Source: an uncultured Latescibacterota bacterium
Lineage (GTDB): Bacteria; Latescibacterota; UBA2968; UBA8231
DNA length: 64,000 bases
Reading direction: 5' to 3'
Assembly: GCA_951813615.1 (NCBI GenBank)
Contig: OX638377.1
Coordinates: 4,118,599-4,182,598 of the forward strand
Under the pieces are notes generated by a model. The model searched no databases. It was given only the letters and a program-made list of their open reading frames with translations, and had not been told where the DNA came from. This document shows, piece by piece, positions 41,720 to 50,249 of the stretch (positions are counted from its first letter, which is position 1; the number at the start of each line of letters is the position of its first letter). A program made the position numbers and the translations under genes.

Positions 41720-42236
41720 CTATCGAGATACCGTCTTCCTGCTTTTGGGTATCACCAAAAAGAAGCATGATCGGTGCCAACTTTTTGCAACAAATGGCCA
41801 ACTCCCTACGGATGAAGGAGTTAGGGAATATTTAGAACCCACAAAAGATTTTGGGGGTGTTGCAGAATGCAGCCGCCAATCGCTCAGACGACCCCTTTTC
41901 CTCAGTGGATGAGGGTCTGCAACTGGTTGTCTGTTAAGGGATTAGAAAAAAAAGCCGAGCGGACGTTGCAATTTGCGACATACGTATTATTTTGCAACAA
42001 AACTGACCGTGGGAAGTCCGTTAGAGGGGATGCCATTGCACGTCGGTCCAATCAGTCAGATATTTTGGCGCACCTGAACCTGAGCAAACCTTGTGAAAAT
42101 CACCGCCATCAAACTCTCGGTTTTTGAGCTTCCAGCCACTACCACCCTGTTCGATCTAGAGCAAGCCCCCTACGGCCATCGCACCCGCTGGCAGGCCCGC
42201 GGCCACCGCCGCGCCGAGGCTCCCATCCACGTGCTG
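41720..42236 (+). repeat. Copy 2 of the duplicated promoter plus gene-start segment
   Basis: This is the intact counterpart of 38479-38994. Non-coding conserved DNA occupies 41720-42092, and the first codons of the enolase-superfamily gene follow. The gap 41620-42092 has no convincing gene in either copy. The two copies diverge by scattered substitutions and short indels in the non-coding part and less in the coding part. Confidence 0.85.
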
Positions 42237-43232
42237 CACGTACTGACCGACGAAGGCTTGGAGGGCATCTGCACGGTCGGCGACGCCCGCTACCAGACCA
42301 TGCGCGGCGAGGAGTTGGAAGCCCTGCGCATCATGGCCATCGGCCAAGACCCACTCGACCGCGAGCAACTCGACAACAAGCTGCGCTGGGCCACCCGCTC
42401 GCTATTCTCACGCCCGGGTTGGCACGGAGCTTTCGACAACTGCCTCTGGGACATCGCCGGACAAGCCGCCAGTCTTCCGGTCTGCGCCCTAATCGGCCGA
42501 GCGCGTCCGCGCTGCCGGGCCTATTACAACTTCCCCTCCGGCAGTCTCGATGCCGCCATAGAAGGGGCAGATAAGGCGCTCGCAGCGGGCTTTGTGGCGC
42601 TCAAAGACCATTGGTCCGGTACCCCAGACACCAACATCGCGTGGTCGCGTGCCATCCGCGACCACGTCGGCCCAGACGTCGATCTGCTGCACGATGCGGC
42701 CGGCAGTCCCTACACCCTGCGCGAAGCCCTGCGCGTGGGCCGCTCACTAGAAGAACTCAACTACGGCTGGTTCGAGGAAGCCATTTCCGACCGCGATCTC
42801 CAGGGCTTGCAAACGCTGTGCGCCGAACTCGACATACCAGTCATGGCCCTTGAAACCCTAATGCACGACTACGAACTCTGCGTCGCCTGGGTCCGCGCCA
42901 ACGCCACAGACCTCGTCCGCGCCAACGCCCGCCACGGCACCACAGCCACCCTCAAACTCGCCGCGATGGCTGCCGCCCACCGCACCACCATTGAACTCAA
43001 CGGTCCGGGCGGCCTTTTTGGTTTAGTCCACGCCCACCTAGTCTGCGCCCTACAAAACACCACGTACTACGAGTATTTCCCCGGTGGTAGCCGCGACGAG
43101 ATTGGCCGCGAGATCGGCTTACTCAATCCCCCACTGCCCGTCGATGGACACATCGCGCCGCCGACTGGCTCCGGCTGGGGAGCCGAGTGGGACCGGGCTT
43201 ATTTCGCCAAAAAGCGCGTGGCCGAATGGTAG
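42093..43232 (+). CDS. Enolase-superfamily (mandelate racemase/MLE-type) enzyme
   Basis: This 379-residue protein starts at a GTG. The capping domain (VLHVLTDEGLEGICTVGD) is followed by a barrel with VALKDHWSG (Lys), DLLHDAAGS (metal Asp), YGWFEEAIS (metal Glu) and VMALETLM (metal Glu). The motifs are far from the well-known racemases, so the acid substrate is unknown. HIAPPTGSGWGAEWDRAY closes the protein. Two 2-oxoglutarate-dependent dioxygenase genes follow, which may act in the same catabolic pathway. A fragment of this gene lies at 38850. Confidence 0.8.
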   Translation: MKITAIKLSVFELPATTTLFDLEQAPYGHRTRWQARGHRRAEAPIHVLHVLTDEGLEGICTVGDARYQTMRGEELEALRIMAIGQDPLDREQLDNKLRWATRSLFSRPGWHGAFDNCLWDIAGQAASLPVCALIGRARPRCRAYYNFPSGSLDAAIEGADKALAAGFVALKDHWSGTPDTNIAWSRAIRDHVGPDVDLLHDAAGSPYTLREALRVGRSLEELNYGWFEEAISDRDLQGLQTLCAELDIPVMALETLMHDYELCVAWVRANATDLVRANARHGTTATLKLAAMAAAHRTTIELNGPGGLFGLVHAHLVCALQNTTYYEYFPGGSRDEIGREIGLLNPPLPVDGHIAPPTGSGWGAEWDRAYFAKKRVAEW

Positions 43233-43288
43233 ATTGCCATTGGTTGAAGCCCGTGACCATGTTCGCTAAGTTACGGAGCAACCGTTCC

Positions 43289-43326
43289 TGTCATGCTGAG
43301 CGGAGTGTAACGGAGCCGAAGCATCC
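43289..43326. repeat. Dispersed intergenic repeat (TGTCATGCTGAGCGGAG type)
   Basis: The sequence TGTCATGCTGAGCGGAG followed by TGTAACGGAGCCGAAGCATC resembles a short repeat that I have seen in intergenic regions of many environmental bacteria. ATGCT and AGCAT at its ends can pair. Only one copy lies in this window, so the call rests on memory of the motif. Confidence 0.4.
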
Positions 43327-43378
43327 CATACCTAAAACTCTCATGAGTTGAGTAACGTCACTCAGGAAGCAGTCCCCC

Positions 43379-44089
43379 GTGAACCTCAACGCCGCCCAAG
43401 TCCAATCCTACCGCGACCAAGGCTACCTCGTCGTGTCGGAGGTATTCGCGCCCGACCAAGCCGAGGCCATGATCGGCCACTACATGGAACTGCGCGCCCA
43501 AGGCCCTCACCCAGGCGACAGCGGCGGTACCGACGATCAGCCCGACGATCCCAACCACACCTATCCGCGCATGATCAACATGCACGACTGGGATCCCGCC
43601 AGCGCCACTTGGGCCACCCGCCCCGATCTGCTCGCCGCAGTCGAACAGCTCATCGACGACGAGCCCGTCCTGCGCCAGACCATGCTCTACTTCAAGCCGC
43701 CCGGCGGCCGCGGGCAGGGCCTGCACCAAGACGAGCAGTACATCACCACCGATCCGCTGATCGGCCTGTGGATCGCCCTCGACCCCTCCGACGCTGCCGT
43801 GGGCCAAATGGTCGTCGTCCCCGACTCACACAGTCAACTCCGACCCGTTGAAAAGGCCGACACGAATGTTTCATTCACCCGCGCTCAGAGCCAGCTACCT
43901 CCCGGAGCCACAATCGTCGGCCTCGACATGGCCCCCGGCGACGGCCTCTTCTTCGACGGCAAAACCATCCACGGCTCCTATCCCAATCAGACCGCCGACC
44001 GCTGGCGGCGCAGTTTCATCTGCCACTATATCGGCAAACGCGCCGAGCACTTCGAGCCGCCCGAGGGCTTTCACGTGGGGCATGTGTGA
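43379..44089 (+). CDS. Phytanoyl-CoA dioxygenase (PhyH) family protein
   Basis: This 236-residue Fe(II)/2-oxoglutarate oxygenase starts at a GTG with AGGAAG upstream. The iron triad is visible as His-x-Asp in GLHQDEQYI and the distal His in GKTIHGSYPNQT. The Arg (RRSFICHY) that binds 2-oxoglutarate follows. PhyH relatives hydroxylate lipids, osmolytes or natural products; the substrate is unknown. A second PhyH gene begins 9 bases after its stop. Confidence 0.85.
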   Translation: MNLNAAQVQSYRDQGYLVVSEVFAPDQAEAMIGHYMELRAQGPHPGDSGGTDDQPDDPNHTYPRMINMHDWDPASATWATRPDLLAAVEQLIDDEPVLRQTMLYFKPPGGRGQGLHQDEQYITTDPLIGLWIALDPSDAAVGQMVVVPDSHSQLRPVEKADTNVSFTRAQSQLPPGATIVGLDMAPGDGLFFDGKTIHGSYPNQTADRWRRSFICHYIGKRAEHFEPPEGFHVGHV

Positions 44090-44098
44090 GACAACGCC

Positions 44099-44911
44099 AT
44101 GGCCTTCGCTTTTTCCGACCGCCACATCGACGAGTACCGCACTCAGGGCTACACGGTCTTCCGCCAACTCCTGCCTCCTTCCCTCGTCGCCGACCTACGC
44201 TGCGTCTGCGACGAGGCACGGGACTTGGCTCGCCAACAGCGCGGCCCCCAGGCCCAGCGCTTGCAGCCGATGGCCGACTTCCCACTCGATCAACAGCCTT
44301 TCATCGACTACGCCGAACTCCCCGCACTCAACGACGCACTCCACCGCCTGTTTTCGCCAGATTTCCGCGTCGGCGGGCCGCCGGTCATGGGCGTGCTCTT
44401 TGAACCGGCCGAGTCGCCGTGGTGTACCCACTGGCACCGCGACTGGCGCGACAATATGGCCGGCTTGGACCTGGCGCGCTGGGACGAACACTTTGCCGAC
44501 GACCGCTACTTCAACCAAGTCAACTGCGCCCTGTACGCCGACTCGTGCACGTGGGTTGTCCCCGGCAGCCACCTGCGCCGCGACCTGCCGTGCGAAGCAG
44601 CGCGCTTCCCCGAGCGCCCCATCGCCAAGCCCGATCTCGAAGGACAATCCGCTATCGAGCGTGAGTGGACCTGCCTCAGCTATGTACAGAGTATGCCCGG
44701 TGCCCAGCAGCTCTTCCTCGACGCCGGCGACTTCTGTCTCTACCGCAACACCCTATGGCACATCGGCAACTACGTGCCCTATGCTAAAAGGGCTACTCTG
44801 CACGACGCAGTAGATACCGACGAATTTGCAGCGTGGCGCGACGAGACCGTGCGCATCGTCCAAGAGCGGCAGGCGGCGGGACACGGCATGGAGAATCCCA
44901 ATCATGGCTAA
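44099..44911 (+). CDS. Phytanoyl-CoA dioxygenase (PhyH) family protein
   Basis: This 270-residue protein is the second of a tandem PhyH pair. It has the His-x-Asp iron motif in CTHWHRDWRDN and the distal His in YRNTLWHIGNYVPY. It starts HIDEYRTQGYTVFRQLLPPSL, the usual N-terminal helix. It is not a close copy of the preceding gene, so the two probably act on different substrates or at different steps. Its end overlaps the SUI1-type gene by 8 bases. Confidence 0.83.
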   Translation: MAFAFSDRHIDEYRTQGYTVFRQLLPPSLVADLRCVCDEARDLARQQRGPQAQRLQPMADFPLDQQPFIDYAELPALNDALHRLFSPDFRVGGPPVMGVLFEPAESPWCTHWHRDWRDNMAGLDLARWDEHFADDRYFNQVNCALYADSCTWVVPGSHLRRDLPCEAARFPERPIAKPDLEGQSAIEREWTCLSYVQSMPGAQQLFLDAGDFCLYRNTLWHIGNYVPYAKRATLHDAVDTDEFAAWRDETVRIVQERQAAGHGMENPNHG

Positions 44912-45227
44912 AAACAGCCGCCTCGTGTATTCCTCTGATATCGGTCGCGTACCGCAGCCGAAAAAGCAAGCCACCGCCCCCACCGGCGACGGCATCGCCC
45001 GCGTGCGTCCCGAAAAGAAGGGTCGCGGCGGCAAGACCGTCACCACCATCTCGGGCCTGCGGCTGTCCGCAGCCGAACTAAAGACCCTCGCCTCCGAACT
45101 CAAGCGCAAATGCGGCAGCGGCGGATCGGTCGTCGATCGCGTGATAGAAATTCAGGGGGACAAAGTGGATGTCGTGCTCGCCGAGCTAGCCAAGCGCGGC
45201 TATCAGGCCAAGCGGGCCGGCGGCTGA
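44904..45227 (+). CDS. SUI1/YciH family translation factor
   Basis: This 107-residue protein resembles bacterial YciH and eukaryotic eIF1. It has a basic N-terminal extension, GGKTVTTISGLRLSAAELKTLASELKRKCGSGGSV, and IEIQGDKVDVVLAELAKRGYQAKRAGG. YciH-type proteins affect start-site selection. I chose the ATG at 44904 inside the end of the PhyH gene; the frame stays open further upstream without homology. Confidence 0.9.
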   Translation: MAKNSRLVYSSDIGRVPQPKKQATAPTGDGIARVRPEKKGRGGKTVTTISGLRLSAAELKTLASELKRKCGSGGSVVDRVIEIQGDKVDVVLAELAKRGYQAKRAGG

Positions 45228-45836
45228 TTACTCCAGCTCAAACACAAACGGCAGGCTGACCCACACCGGAACGGCACGGTCGTTTTGCACAGCCGGCGAA
45301 AACTCCCAAGCCTTGGCGGCCTGCGCCACCGCGCGCTGAAAAACCTGCGGCCCCTCAATGCGGTCGATGTGTTCGACCCGTCCCTTGCGCCCCACCAGCA
45401 CCCGCGCAAAGACCTTGCCTTCCACCTGTGCTCTTCGCGCACTGTCGGGATAGGCCGGTAGAACCCTCTTAAGCACTCTCGGCGGCTGCTCCACCATCCA
45501 CAACTCCGCGGCTTCCACTTCCTCCTCCAAAGGAAACTCGGTCACCACCACGGGCGGCGGCAGTTTATGCTCGCGCACGGGTCTCGTCCGCACGTATGCC
45601 ACCGGCTCGATGCGCCGGACTGGCGGCGGCGGCAAGGGCAGCCGCATTTCGGTCTCAGGAACAAGTTCTAGCTCGATGATCACAGGCTGATCCACGGGCC
45701 TGCTCGCGTCGAACGCGATCTGTGGATCAATCACCACTACCGCGACGAGCAACAGGACCGCAAACCCCACCGAAGCCCACAGGTCCCGCGCGTAGGTTCG
45801 CTTGAGATCTGCATCTTTGCTCTTCAGCCGGATCAT
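45228..45836 (-). CDS. TonB-like energy transducer
   Basis: This 202-residue protein has one N-terminal membrane helix (ASVGFAVLLLVAVVVID), a Pro-rich periplasmic region (LPLPPPPVRRIEP), and a TonB C-terminal domain (VLPAYPDSARRAQVEGKVFARVLV, AWEFSPAVQNDRAVPVWV). It would couple the inner-membrane proton motive force to outer-membrane receptors. The ATG at 45836 lies just past the permease gene, so it may belong to the metal-uptake operon. No ExbB/ExbD lies nearby. Confidence 0.82.
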   Translation of the reverse strand: MIRLKSKDADLKRTYARDLWASVGFAVLLLVAVVVIDPQIAFDASRPVDQPVIIELELVPETEMRLPLPPPPVRRIEPVAYVRTRPVREHKLPPPVVVTEFPLEEEVEAAELWMVEQPPRVLKRVLPAYPDSARRAQVEGKVFARVLVGRKGRVEHIDRIEGPQVFQRAVAQAAKAWEFSPAVQNDRAVPVWVSLPFVFELE

Positions 45837-45849
45837 GCTGGCCTCGGCA

Positions 45850-47127
45850 TCAATTAGAGGGCGGAATTTGCTTGCCTTGCGGATCCTGTTCGTCGCTGAT
45901 TTGCGCGTCCAACTCGGCGGCCAGCTCGCCGCCGATGAAGTGCTCAATCGCGTCGGCTGGGTCGTGTACGTGATCGGCGGGCAGACCCAGATGGCTCATA
46001 TAGGTCTCCCAAAGCCGGTGATGGCGCAACAGGCGCAGCGCGACTTGTTGGCCCTTGGCAGACAGTTCGACCACGCCATTCGCCTGTACCAGCAGTTGCC
46101 GCCGCCGCAGACCGCCAAACGCCACCTGCGCCAACGGACTCCAAACGGCCGCCGCCGCCACCAGTTCGGCGGGTCGCAGCCCAGCGTGCTCGACCTCCTG
46201 CTCTTTGCGCCGCACCAGCGCGAGCAGCATGTGATCTTGCGCCACTTGCAGCGACAGCCGCACGCGCTGATAAATCCGCGCCAGCACGCCCTGATTGGGC
46301 GAAAAAAGCAGGGAAAAGAGGAATATTCCGCCGATGACCACCACCATGGCCCCGGCGATGGAACTATTCCAGTAGCTAGCCAAAAAGTAACCCGCCACAG
46401 CCGAAATTATCCCAAAGAACACGGCCAACCCTATTACCGCGATGAGCCGATCACTCCACAGGTAAGCGGCTGCCCCGGGCACAATTAGCATGGCCACGAC
46501 CAAGATCGCGCCCACGGACTCAAACGACGCCACTGTCGTCAGCGCGACCAAACCCATCAAGAGATAGTGCATCAGCGTGGCGTTGATCCCCACCGACGTG
46601 GCCAGGGCTGGATCAAACGCAGAAATCTTGAATTCCTTGTACAAGAGCGCGATCACAGTCAGGTTAATCGCCAGCATCGCGCCCAATATCCACACCGGCC
46701 GCGGCCCCAGCGATTGGTCGCCCAACAGCAGCAGATCCCACGGGGTATAGGCGATCTCGCCGTAGAGTACGCACTCCTGATCGAGATCCACTTGACCGGC
46801 ATACGCAGTAATAATCACCACGCCCAACGCGAAAAGCGCAGTAAACACAATGCCGATGGCCGCGTCTTCTTGTACGCGCCACCGCCGATGGAATGCCTCG
46901 ACCAACAACGCGGTCAGCAAGCCGAAGGCGGCTGCGCCCAAAAACATCGGCAGCACCGCGCGGCTACTCGATAGTAGGAAGGCCACGGCGATCCCAGGCA
47001 GCACGGCGTGGCTCAAAGCGTCGCCCAACAGCGACATCTTGCGCAGCACCAAGAAGGTGCCCAACAGAGCACAGGACGCGGTGACCAACACGCCGGTGAG
47101 CACGATCCAAAAAGCGCCTTCGATCAT
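45850..47127 (-). CDS. Metal ABC transporter permease fused to a DtxR-like regulator domain
   Basis: This 425-residue protein has an ABC-3-type permease (about 1-285, with GALLGTFLVLRKMSLLGDALSHAVLPG) for Mn2+, Zn2+ or Fe2+. The C-terminal 140 residues are cytosolic and resemble DtxR/MntR proteins: a winged helix (LRPAELVAAAAVWSPLAQ, GVVELSAKGQQVALRLLRHHRLWETYM) followed by the dimerisation/metal helix (LPADHVHDPADAIEHFI). The fused domain may sense the transported metal. It overlaps the first permease by four bases. Confidence 0.85.
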   Translation of the reverse strand: MIEGAFWIVLTGVLVTASCALLGTFLVLRKMSLLGDALSHAVLPGIAVAFLLSSSRAVLPMFLGAAAFGLLTALLVEAFHRRWRVQEDAAIGIVFTALFALGVVIITAYAGQVDLDQECVLYGEIAYTPWDLLLLGDQSLGPRPVWILGAMLAINLTVIALLYKEFKISAFDPALATSVGINATLMHYLLMGLVALTTVASFESVGAILVVAMLIVPGAAAYLWSDRLIAVIGLAVFFGIISAVAGYFLASYWNSSIAGAMVVVIGGIFLFSLLFSPNQGVLARIYQRVRLSLQVAQDHMLLALVRRKEQEVEHAGLRPAELVAAAAVWSPLAQVAFGGLRRRQLLVQANGVVELSAKGQQVALRLLRHHRLWETYMSHLGLPADHVHDPADAIEHFIGGELAAELDAQISDEQDPQGKQIPPSN

Positions 47128-48452
47128 TCGCGGCCTCCCCGGCGGTAGTGGCTACCGGTGCCGTGGATGTTGACGATTCGGGCCGGGTCCAGCCCTTGCT
47201 CGCGCTGGAGAATGTCCTCTAACTCGGCGATGATCTCCGGCGTCAGCAAGTGCTCGACTTCGTCGGCGGGCCGATCCACGTGATCGGCGTCGAGTATGGC
47301 CCGATAGTACAAATAGTGCTCCCACAGGCGGTGCGATTTGACTACAAATAACCCTTCCTCCGCACCTAGGTCCGTCAAAACGAAACGCCCGTCCTGACTG
47401 GAGACTAGTCCCTTATCGGCGAGCCGCCGCCCGAGGCGTTTGACCCGGTCCGGCGACAGGCCCATCTCGATGGCCAATTCCTCCACGGCCAAGGAGCGAC
47501 TCGTCCCCAGCTTCTCTTGCAGCTCGATGCAAGCGCGTAAAAAGTGCTGCTGGCTCTCGCGGCGGCTGTTGTGCCGCTGCCTGCGCCACCGCGCCAATAC
47601 TCCCCGCTGGGGCGCAAAAAGCGCCGACACCACAAAGCACAAGGTGGCAACGAGTACCATCACCGGGCCAGTGGGAATCCGCGGCATCAAGGAACTGATG
47701 AAGGTGCCGACGACCCCGGACAAACCCCCGAAAGCAGCGGCGAGCAGCACCATCTTGTGCAGGTGCTCGGTCCAAAAGCGCGCCGCCACCGCCGGCGTGA
47801 TCAGCATGGCCGCAATCAGCACCACGCCTACGGCCTGCAAGCCCACGATCACCGTCAGCGCGATCAGCCCCATCAGCAGGGCGTCGACCCAGCGGGCCGA
47901 GTAGCCGAGCGTCTGCAAAAAGTCCGCGTCGAAAATCAGGGCCTTGAATTCCTTAAAGAACAAGGCCACTACGAGGATAATAAAGCCCGCCAACACGCTC
48001 ATGACGCGCAGATCGTCATCCACCAGCGAGGCCGCCTGCCCAAAGAGGAACTTGTCCAAGCCGCTCTGATTGCCCGTGCCGACCCGCTGGACGTGAGTCA
48101 ACAGCACGATCCCCACGCCAAAAAATACCGACAGCACAATGCCAATCGCCGAATCCGCCTTGACGCGGGTATAGTTGATGATGAACTGCATCACCAACAC
48201 GCCGAGCACCCCGGAAATCGCCGCGCCTGTCAGCAGCACCGGCAGGGCCTTGCTCCCCGTCCACAAATAAGCCAACGCCACCCCGGGCAGAGCCGCGTGC
48301 GCCAGCGCGTCGCCGACGAGGCTGCGCCGCCGCAACACCGCAAACGACCCCAGCAACCCGCCGGTCGCGCCGATCAGCAGGGAGCCGAAAAGCACGAAGC
48401 GCACATTGGCGTCGGCCAAGCTCAAGAAGCGCAGGGCGTTTTCGACTAGCAT
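47124..48452 (-). CDS. Metal ABC transporter permease fused to a DtxR-like regulator domain
   Basis: This 442-residue protein is the first permease of the operon, from the ATG at 48452. Eight or nine helices of the ABC-3 family carry GGLLGSFAVLRRRSLVGDALAHAALPG. The C-terminal 150 residues again look like a metal-dependent regulator: ELAIEMGLSPDRVKRLGRRLADKGLV, then HRLWEHYLYYRAILDADHVDRPADEVEHLL. The frame is open far upstream, but the ATPase gene occupies that DNA, so the later start is right. The two permeases probably form a heterodimer. Confidence 0.86.
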   Translation of the reverse strand: MLVENALRFLSLADANVRFVLFGSLLIGATGGLLGSFAVLRRRSLVGDALAHAALPGVALAYLWTGSKALPVLLTGAAISGVLGVLVMQFIINYTRVKADSAIGIVLSVFFGVGIVLLTHVQRVGTGNQSGLDKFLFGQAASLVDDDLRVMSVLAGFIILVVALFFKEFKALIFDADFLQTLGYSARWVDALLMGLIALTVIVGLQAVGVVLIAAMLITPAVAARFWTEHLHKMVLLAAAFGGLSGVVGTFISSLMPRIPTGPVMVLVATLCFVVSALFAPQRGVLARWRRQRHNSRRESQQHFLRACIELQEKLGTSRSLAVEELAIEMGLSPDRVKRLGRRLADKGLVSSQDGRFVLTDLGAEEGLFVVKSHRLWEHYLYYRAILDADHVDRPADEVEHLLTPEIIAELEDILQREQGLDPARIVNIHGTGSHYRRGGRE

Positions 48453-48454
48453 CG

Positions 48455-49225
48455 TCAGCCCTCGCGTCGCTGCTCGGCCATGGCTTGGGCGGCTTGCGAC
48501 AGCACGGTCAGCCGGCCCCCATAGGTTTTTTGCAGGTTGTCGTCGGTAAAAACCTCGCGGGTGGGGCCGGACGCCACGACCCGCATGTTGAGCATGATGA
48601 CCCAATTGAAGTATTCGGTTACAGTCTGCAAGTCGTGGTGCACGACCAAAATGGTTTTTCCCCGCTCGCGCAGGGCGACCAAGCTGGCGATGATCGCGCG
48701 CTCGGTCGCCGCATCCACGCCGGCAAGTGGCTCGTCCATGATGTAGATGCGGGCCTCTTGGGCCAAGGCGCGGGCGAGAAAAACCCGCTGCTGCTGGCCG
48801 CCCGATAGCTGGCTGATCTGCCGCTCGGCAAAGGAGGTCATGCCCACCTCGTCGAGGGCCGCCCGAGCCAAGCGGCGATCTTCCTTGCTCGGCCGCCGCA
48901 TCCATCCCACGTGACCGTAGCGGCCCATCAGCACCACGTCGAGCGCACTAACCGGAAAGTCCCAATCCACGGACTCGCGCTGCGGCACATAGCCGATGAT
49001 CTTGCGCATCTGGCTGTAGTCCTCGCCGTAGATCTTGACCCATCCCGACGCCTTGGGCACGAGGTCCATAATGGCCTTTATCATGGTGCTCTTGCCCGAG
49101 CCGTTGGGGCCAATGATGCCCACGAGCTGTCCTTCGGGCACATCGAGATCCACATCCCACAGCACCGGCTTCTTGTGGTAGGCAATGGTCATGTCGTGGA
49201 TTTGGATGGGATGGGGGGCGCTCAC
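48455..49225 (-). CDS. Manganese/zinc ABC transporter ATPase
   Basis: This 256-residue ATPase has Walker A GIIGPNGSGKST, the Q-loop region YVPQRESVDWDFP, the signature LSGGQQQRVFLARAL, Walker B IYIMDEP, and the switch His in VVHHDL. It powers the permeases downstream. The GTG at 49225 shares GTGA with the stop of the binding-protein gene, which I prefer over the ATG 11 codons further in. The VDWDFPVSALDVV motif is typical of Mn/Zn importers of the SitABCD/MntABC group. Confidence 0.92.
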   Translation of the reverse strand: MSAPHPIQIHDMTIAYHKKPVLWDVDLDVPEGQLVGIIGPNGSGKSTMIKAIMDLVPKASGWVKIYGEDYSQMRKIIGYVPQRESVDWDFPVSALDVVLMGRYGHVGWMRRPSKEDRRLARAALDEVGMTSFAERQISQLSGGQQQRVFLARALAQEARIYIMDEPLAGVDAATERAIIASLVALRERGKTILVVHHDLQTVTEYFNWVIMLNMRVVASGPTREVFTDDNLQKTYGGRLTVLSQAAQAMAEQRREG

Positions 49226-50118
49226 CGCAAGGCTCCTACAATGGTGTTGACGTTGCTTTCGACCATGCCCACGTACGTGTCGGCACCGCTGCCAGCGGCC
49301 CCCATCGCATCTGAGTATAGGGTGCCGCCTATTTCCACTTGGAAGCCGCGATCCAAGCACCCTTCGCGCACGGCCTCAATCGAGCGCACGGGCACGCTGC
49401 TCTCGACGAATATGGCCTTGACTTGGCGCTCGACGATCAGATCGACTAGCCGGGTGACGTCGTTGACCCCGTAGTCGGCCACCGTGGAAATGCCTTGCAG
49501 ACCGACGACATCCACTCCGTAAGCCCGGCCAAAGTAGCCAAAGGCGTCGTGGGCCGTAATCAGCACGCGGCTGGCCTCCGGCAGCAGCTCGACCTGCTCG
49601 ACGACCCATTGGTGCAGCGCGTCGAGGCGCTCCCGGTAGCGGGTACCGTTCTGGCGATAGACCGCCGCCCCGTCCGGGTCCAGCGCGCTCAGACGGGCCA
49701 CGACCGGCTCGATCGTCTGCGCCCACAGCGACACGTCGAACCATATATGGGGATCGAAGTTGCCCTCGAATTCCGGCGGGCGCAGCAAGCGCTCTTCGGG
49801 TATCTGTTCAGCCACGGCCAACACTTGCTTGCTGCGAGCCATTTTGGCGAATATGTCCTCCATCTTGCCTTCGAGAAAAAGGCCGTTGAAGAGAATCAAA
49901 TCCGCGGCCGTCAACTTGGCCAAATCGCCTTGCGATGCCTTGTAGTAATGCGGATCGACGCCCGGGCCCATCATTCCGACAACCGCGATGCGGTCGCCGC
50001 CGATATTCCGGGCGAGGTCAGCGACCATCCCGGTGGTACACACCACCTCAATCCGCCCGTCTCCGCGCTCGGGAGCGTCACATCCCAACGCGCCCAACAA
50101 AATGAGAATCCAGAACAT
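49222..50118 (-). CDS. Metal ABC transporter substrate-binding lipoprotein (ZnuA/MntA type)
   Basis: This protein of about 298 residues starts MFWILILLGALGCDAP with a lipobox Cys near residue 13. Ligand His and acidic residues of cluster A-I proteins are seen: GVDPHYYKAS, NFDPHIWFDV, LITAHDAFGYF and VESSV with Asp downstream (GGTLYSDAMG). The ligands (His, His, His/Glu, Asp) and the absence of a His-rich loop favour Mn2+ over Zn2+. The ATG at 50118 has an AAGGA site; another ATG lies ten codons upstream. Confidence 0.88.
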   Translation of the reverse strand: MFWILILLGALGCDAPERGDGRIEVVCTTGMVADLARNIGGDRIAVVGMMGPGVDPHYYKASQGDLAKLTAADLILFNGLFLEGKMEDIFAKMARSKQVLAVAEQIPEERLLRPPEFEGNFDPHIWFDVSLWAQTIEPVVARLSALDPDGAAVYRQNGTRYRERLDALHQWVVEQVELLPEASRVLITAHDAFGYFGRAYGVDVVGLQGISTVADYGVNDVTRLVDLIVERQVKAIFVESSVPVRSIEAVREGCLDRGFQVEIGGTLYSDAMGAAGSGADTYVGMVESNVNTIVGALR

Positions 50119-50156
50119 AGTTCCTTGCTTTTTAATTATGACATACAAAACAAAAA

Positions 50157-50172
50157 TTTAGCCATGGCTAAA
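50157..50172. promoter_or_regulatory. Perfect palindrome between metal transporter operon and regulator
   Basis: TTTAGCCA and its complement TGGCTAAA form a perfect 16-base palindrome in the roughly 130-base divergent region. DtxR/MntR regulators bind similar AT-flanked palindromes, so this is the likely operator for both the ABC operon and the regulator gene. That role is inferred. Confidence 0.65.
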
Positions 50173-50249
50173 AATATGTCAAGGTCATTGCTAAATCTGC
50201 TTTTGGCCGTATTTTAAGAGCTAAGCGCGTAACCTTGGAGGTTAGGGGA

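Noticed and set aside
43247..43378. Possible small RNA or tRNA between the enolase-family and PhyH genes
   Set aside because: No cloverleaf, no T-loop consensus; only a short extragenic repeat is visible.
47544..48449. A 301-codon plus-strand frame opposite the first metal permease
   Set aside because: His/Gln/Arg-rich translation typical of antisense to a membrane protein gene; no start context or homology.
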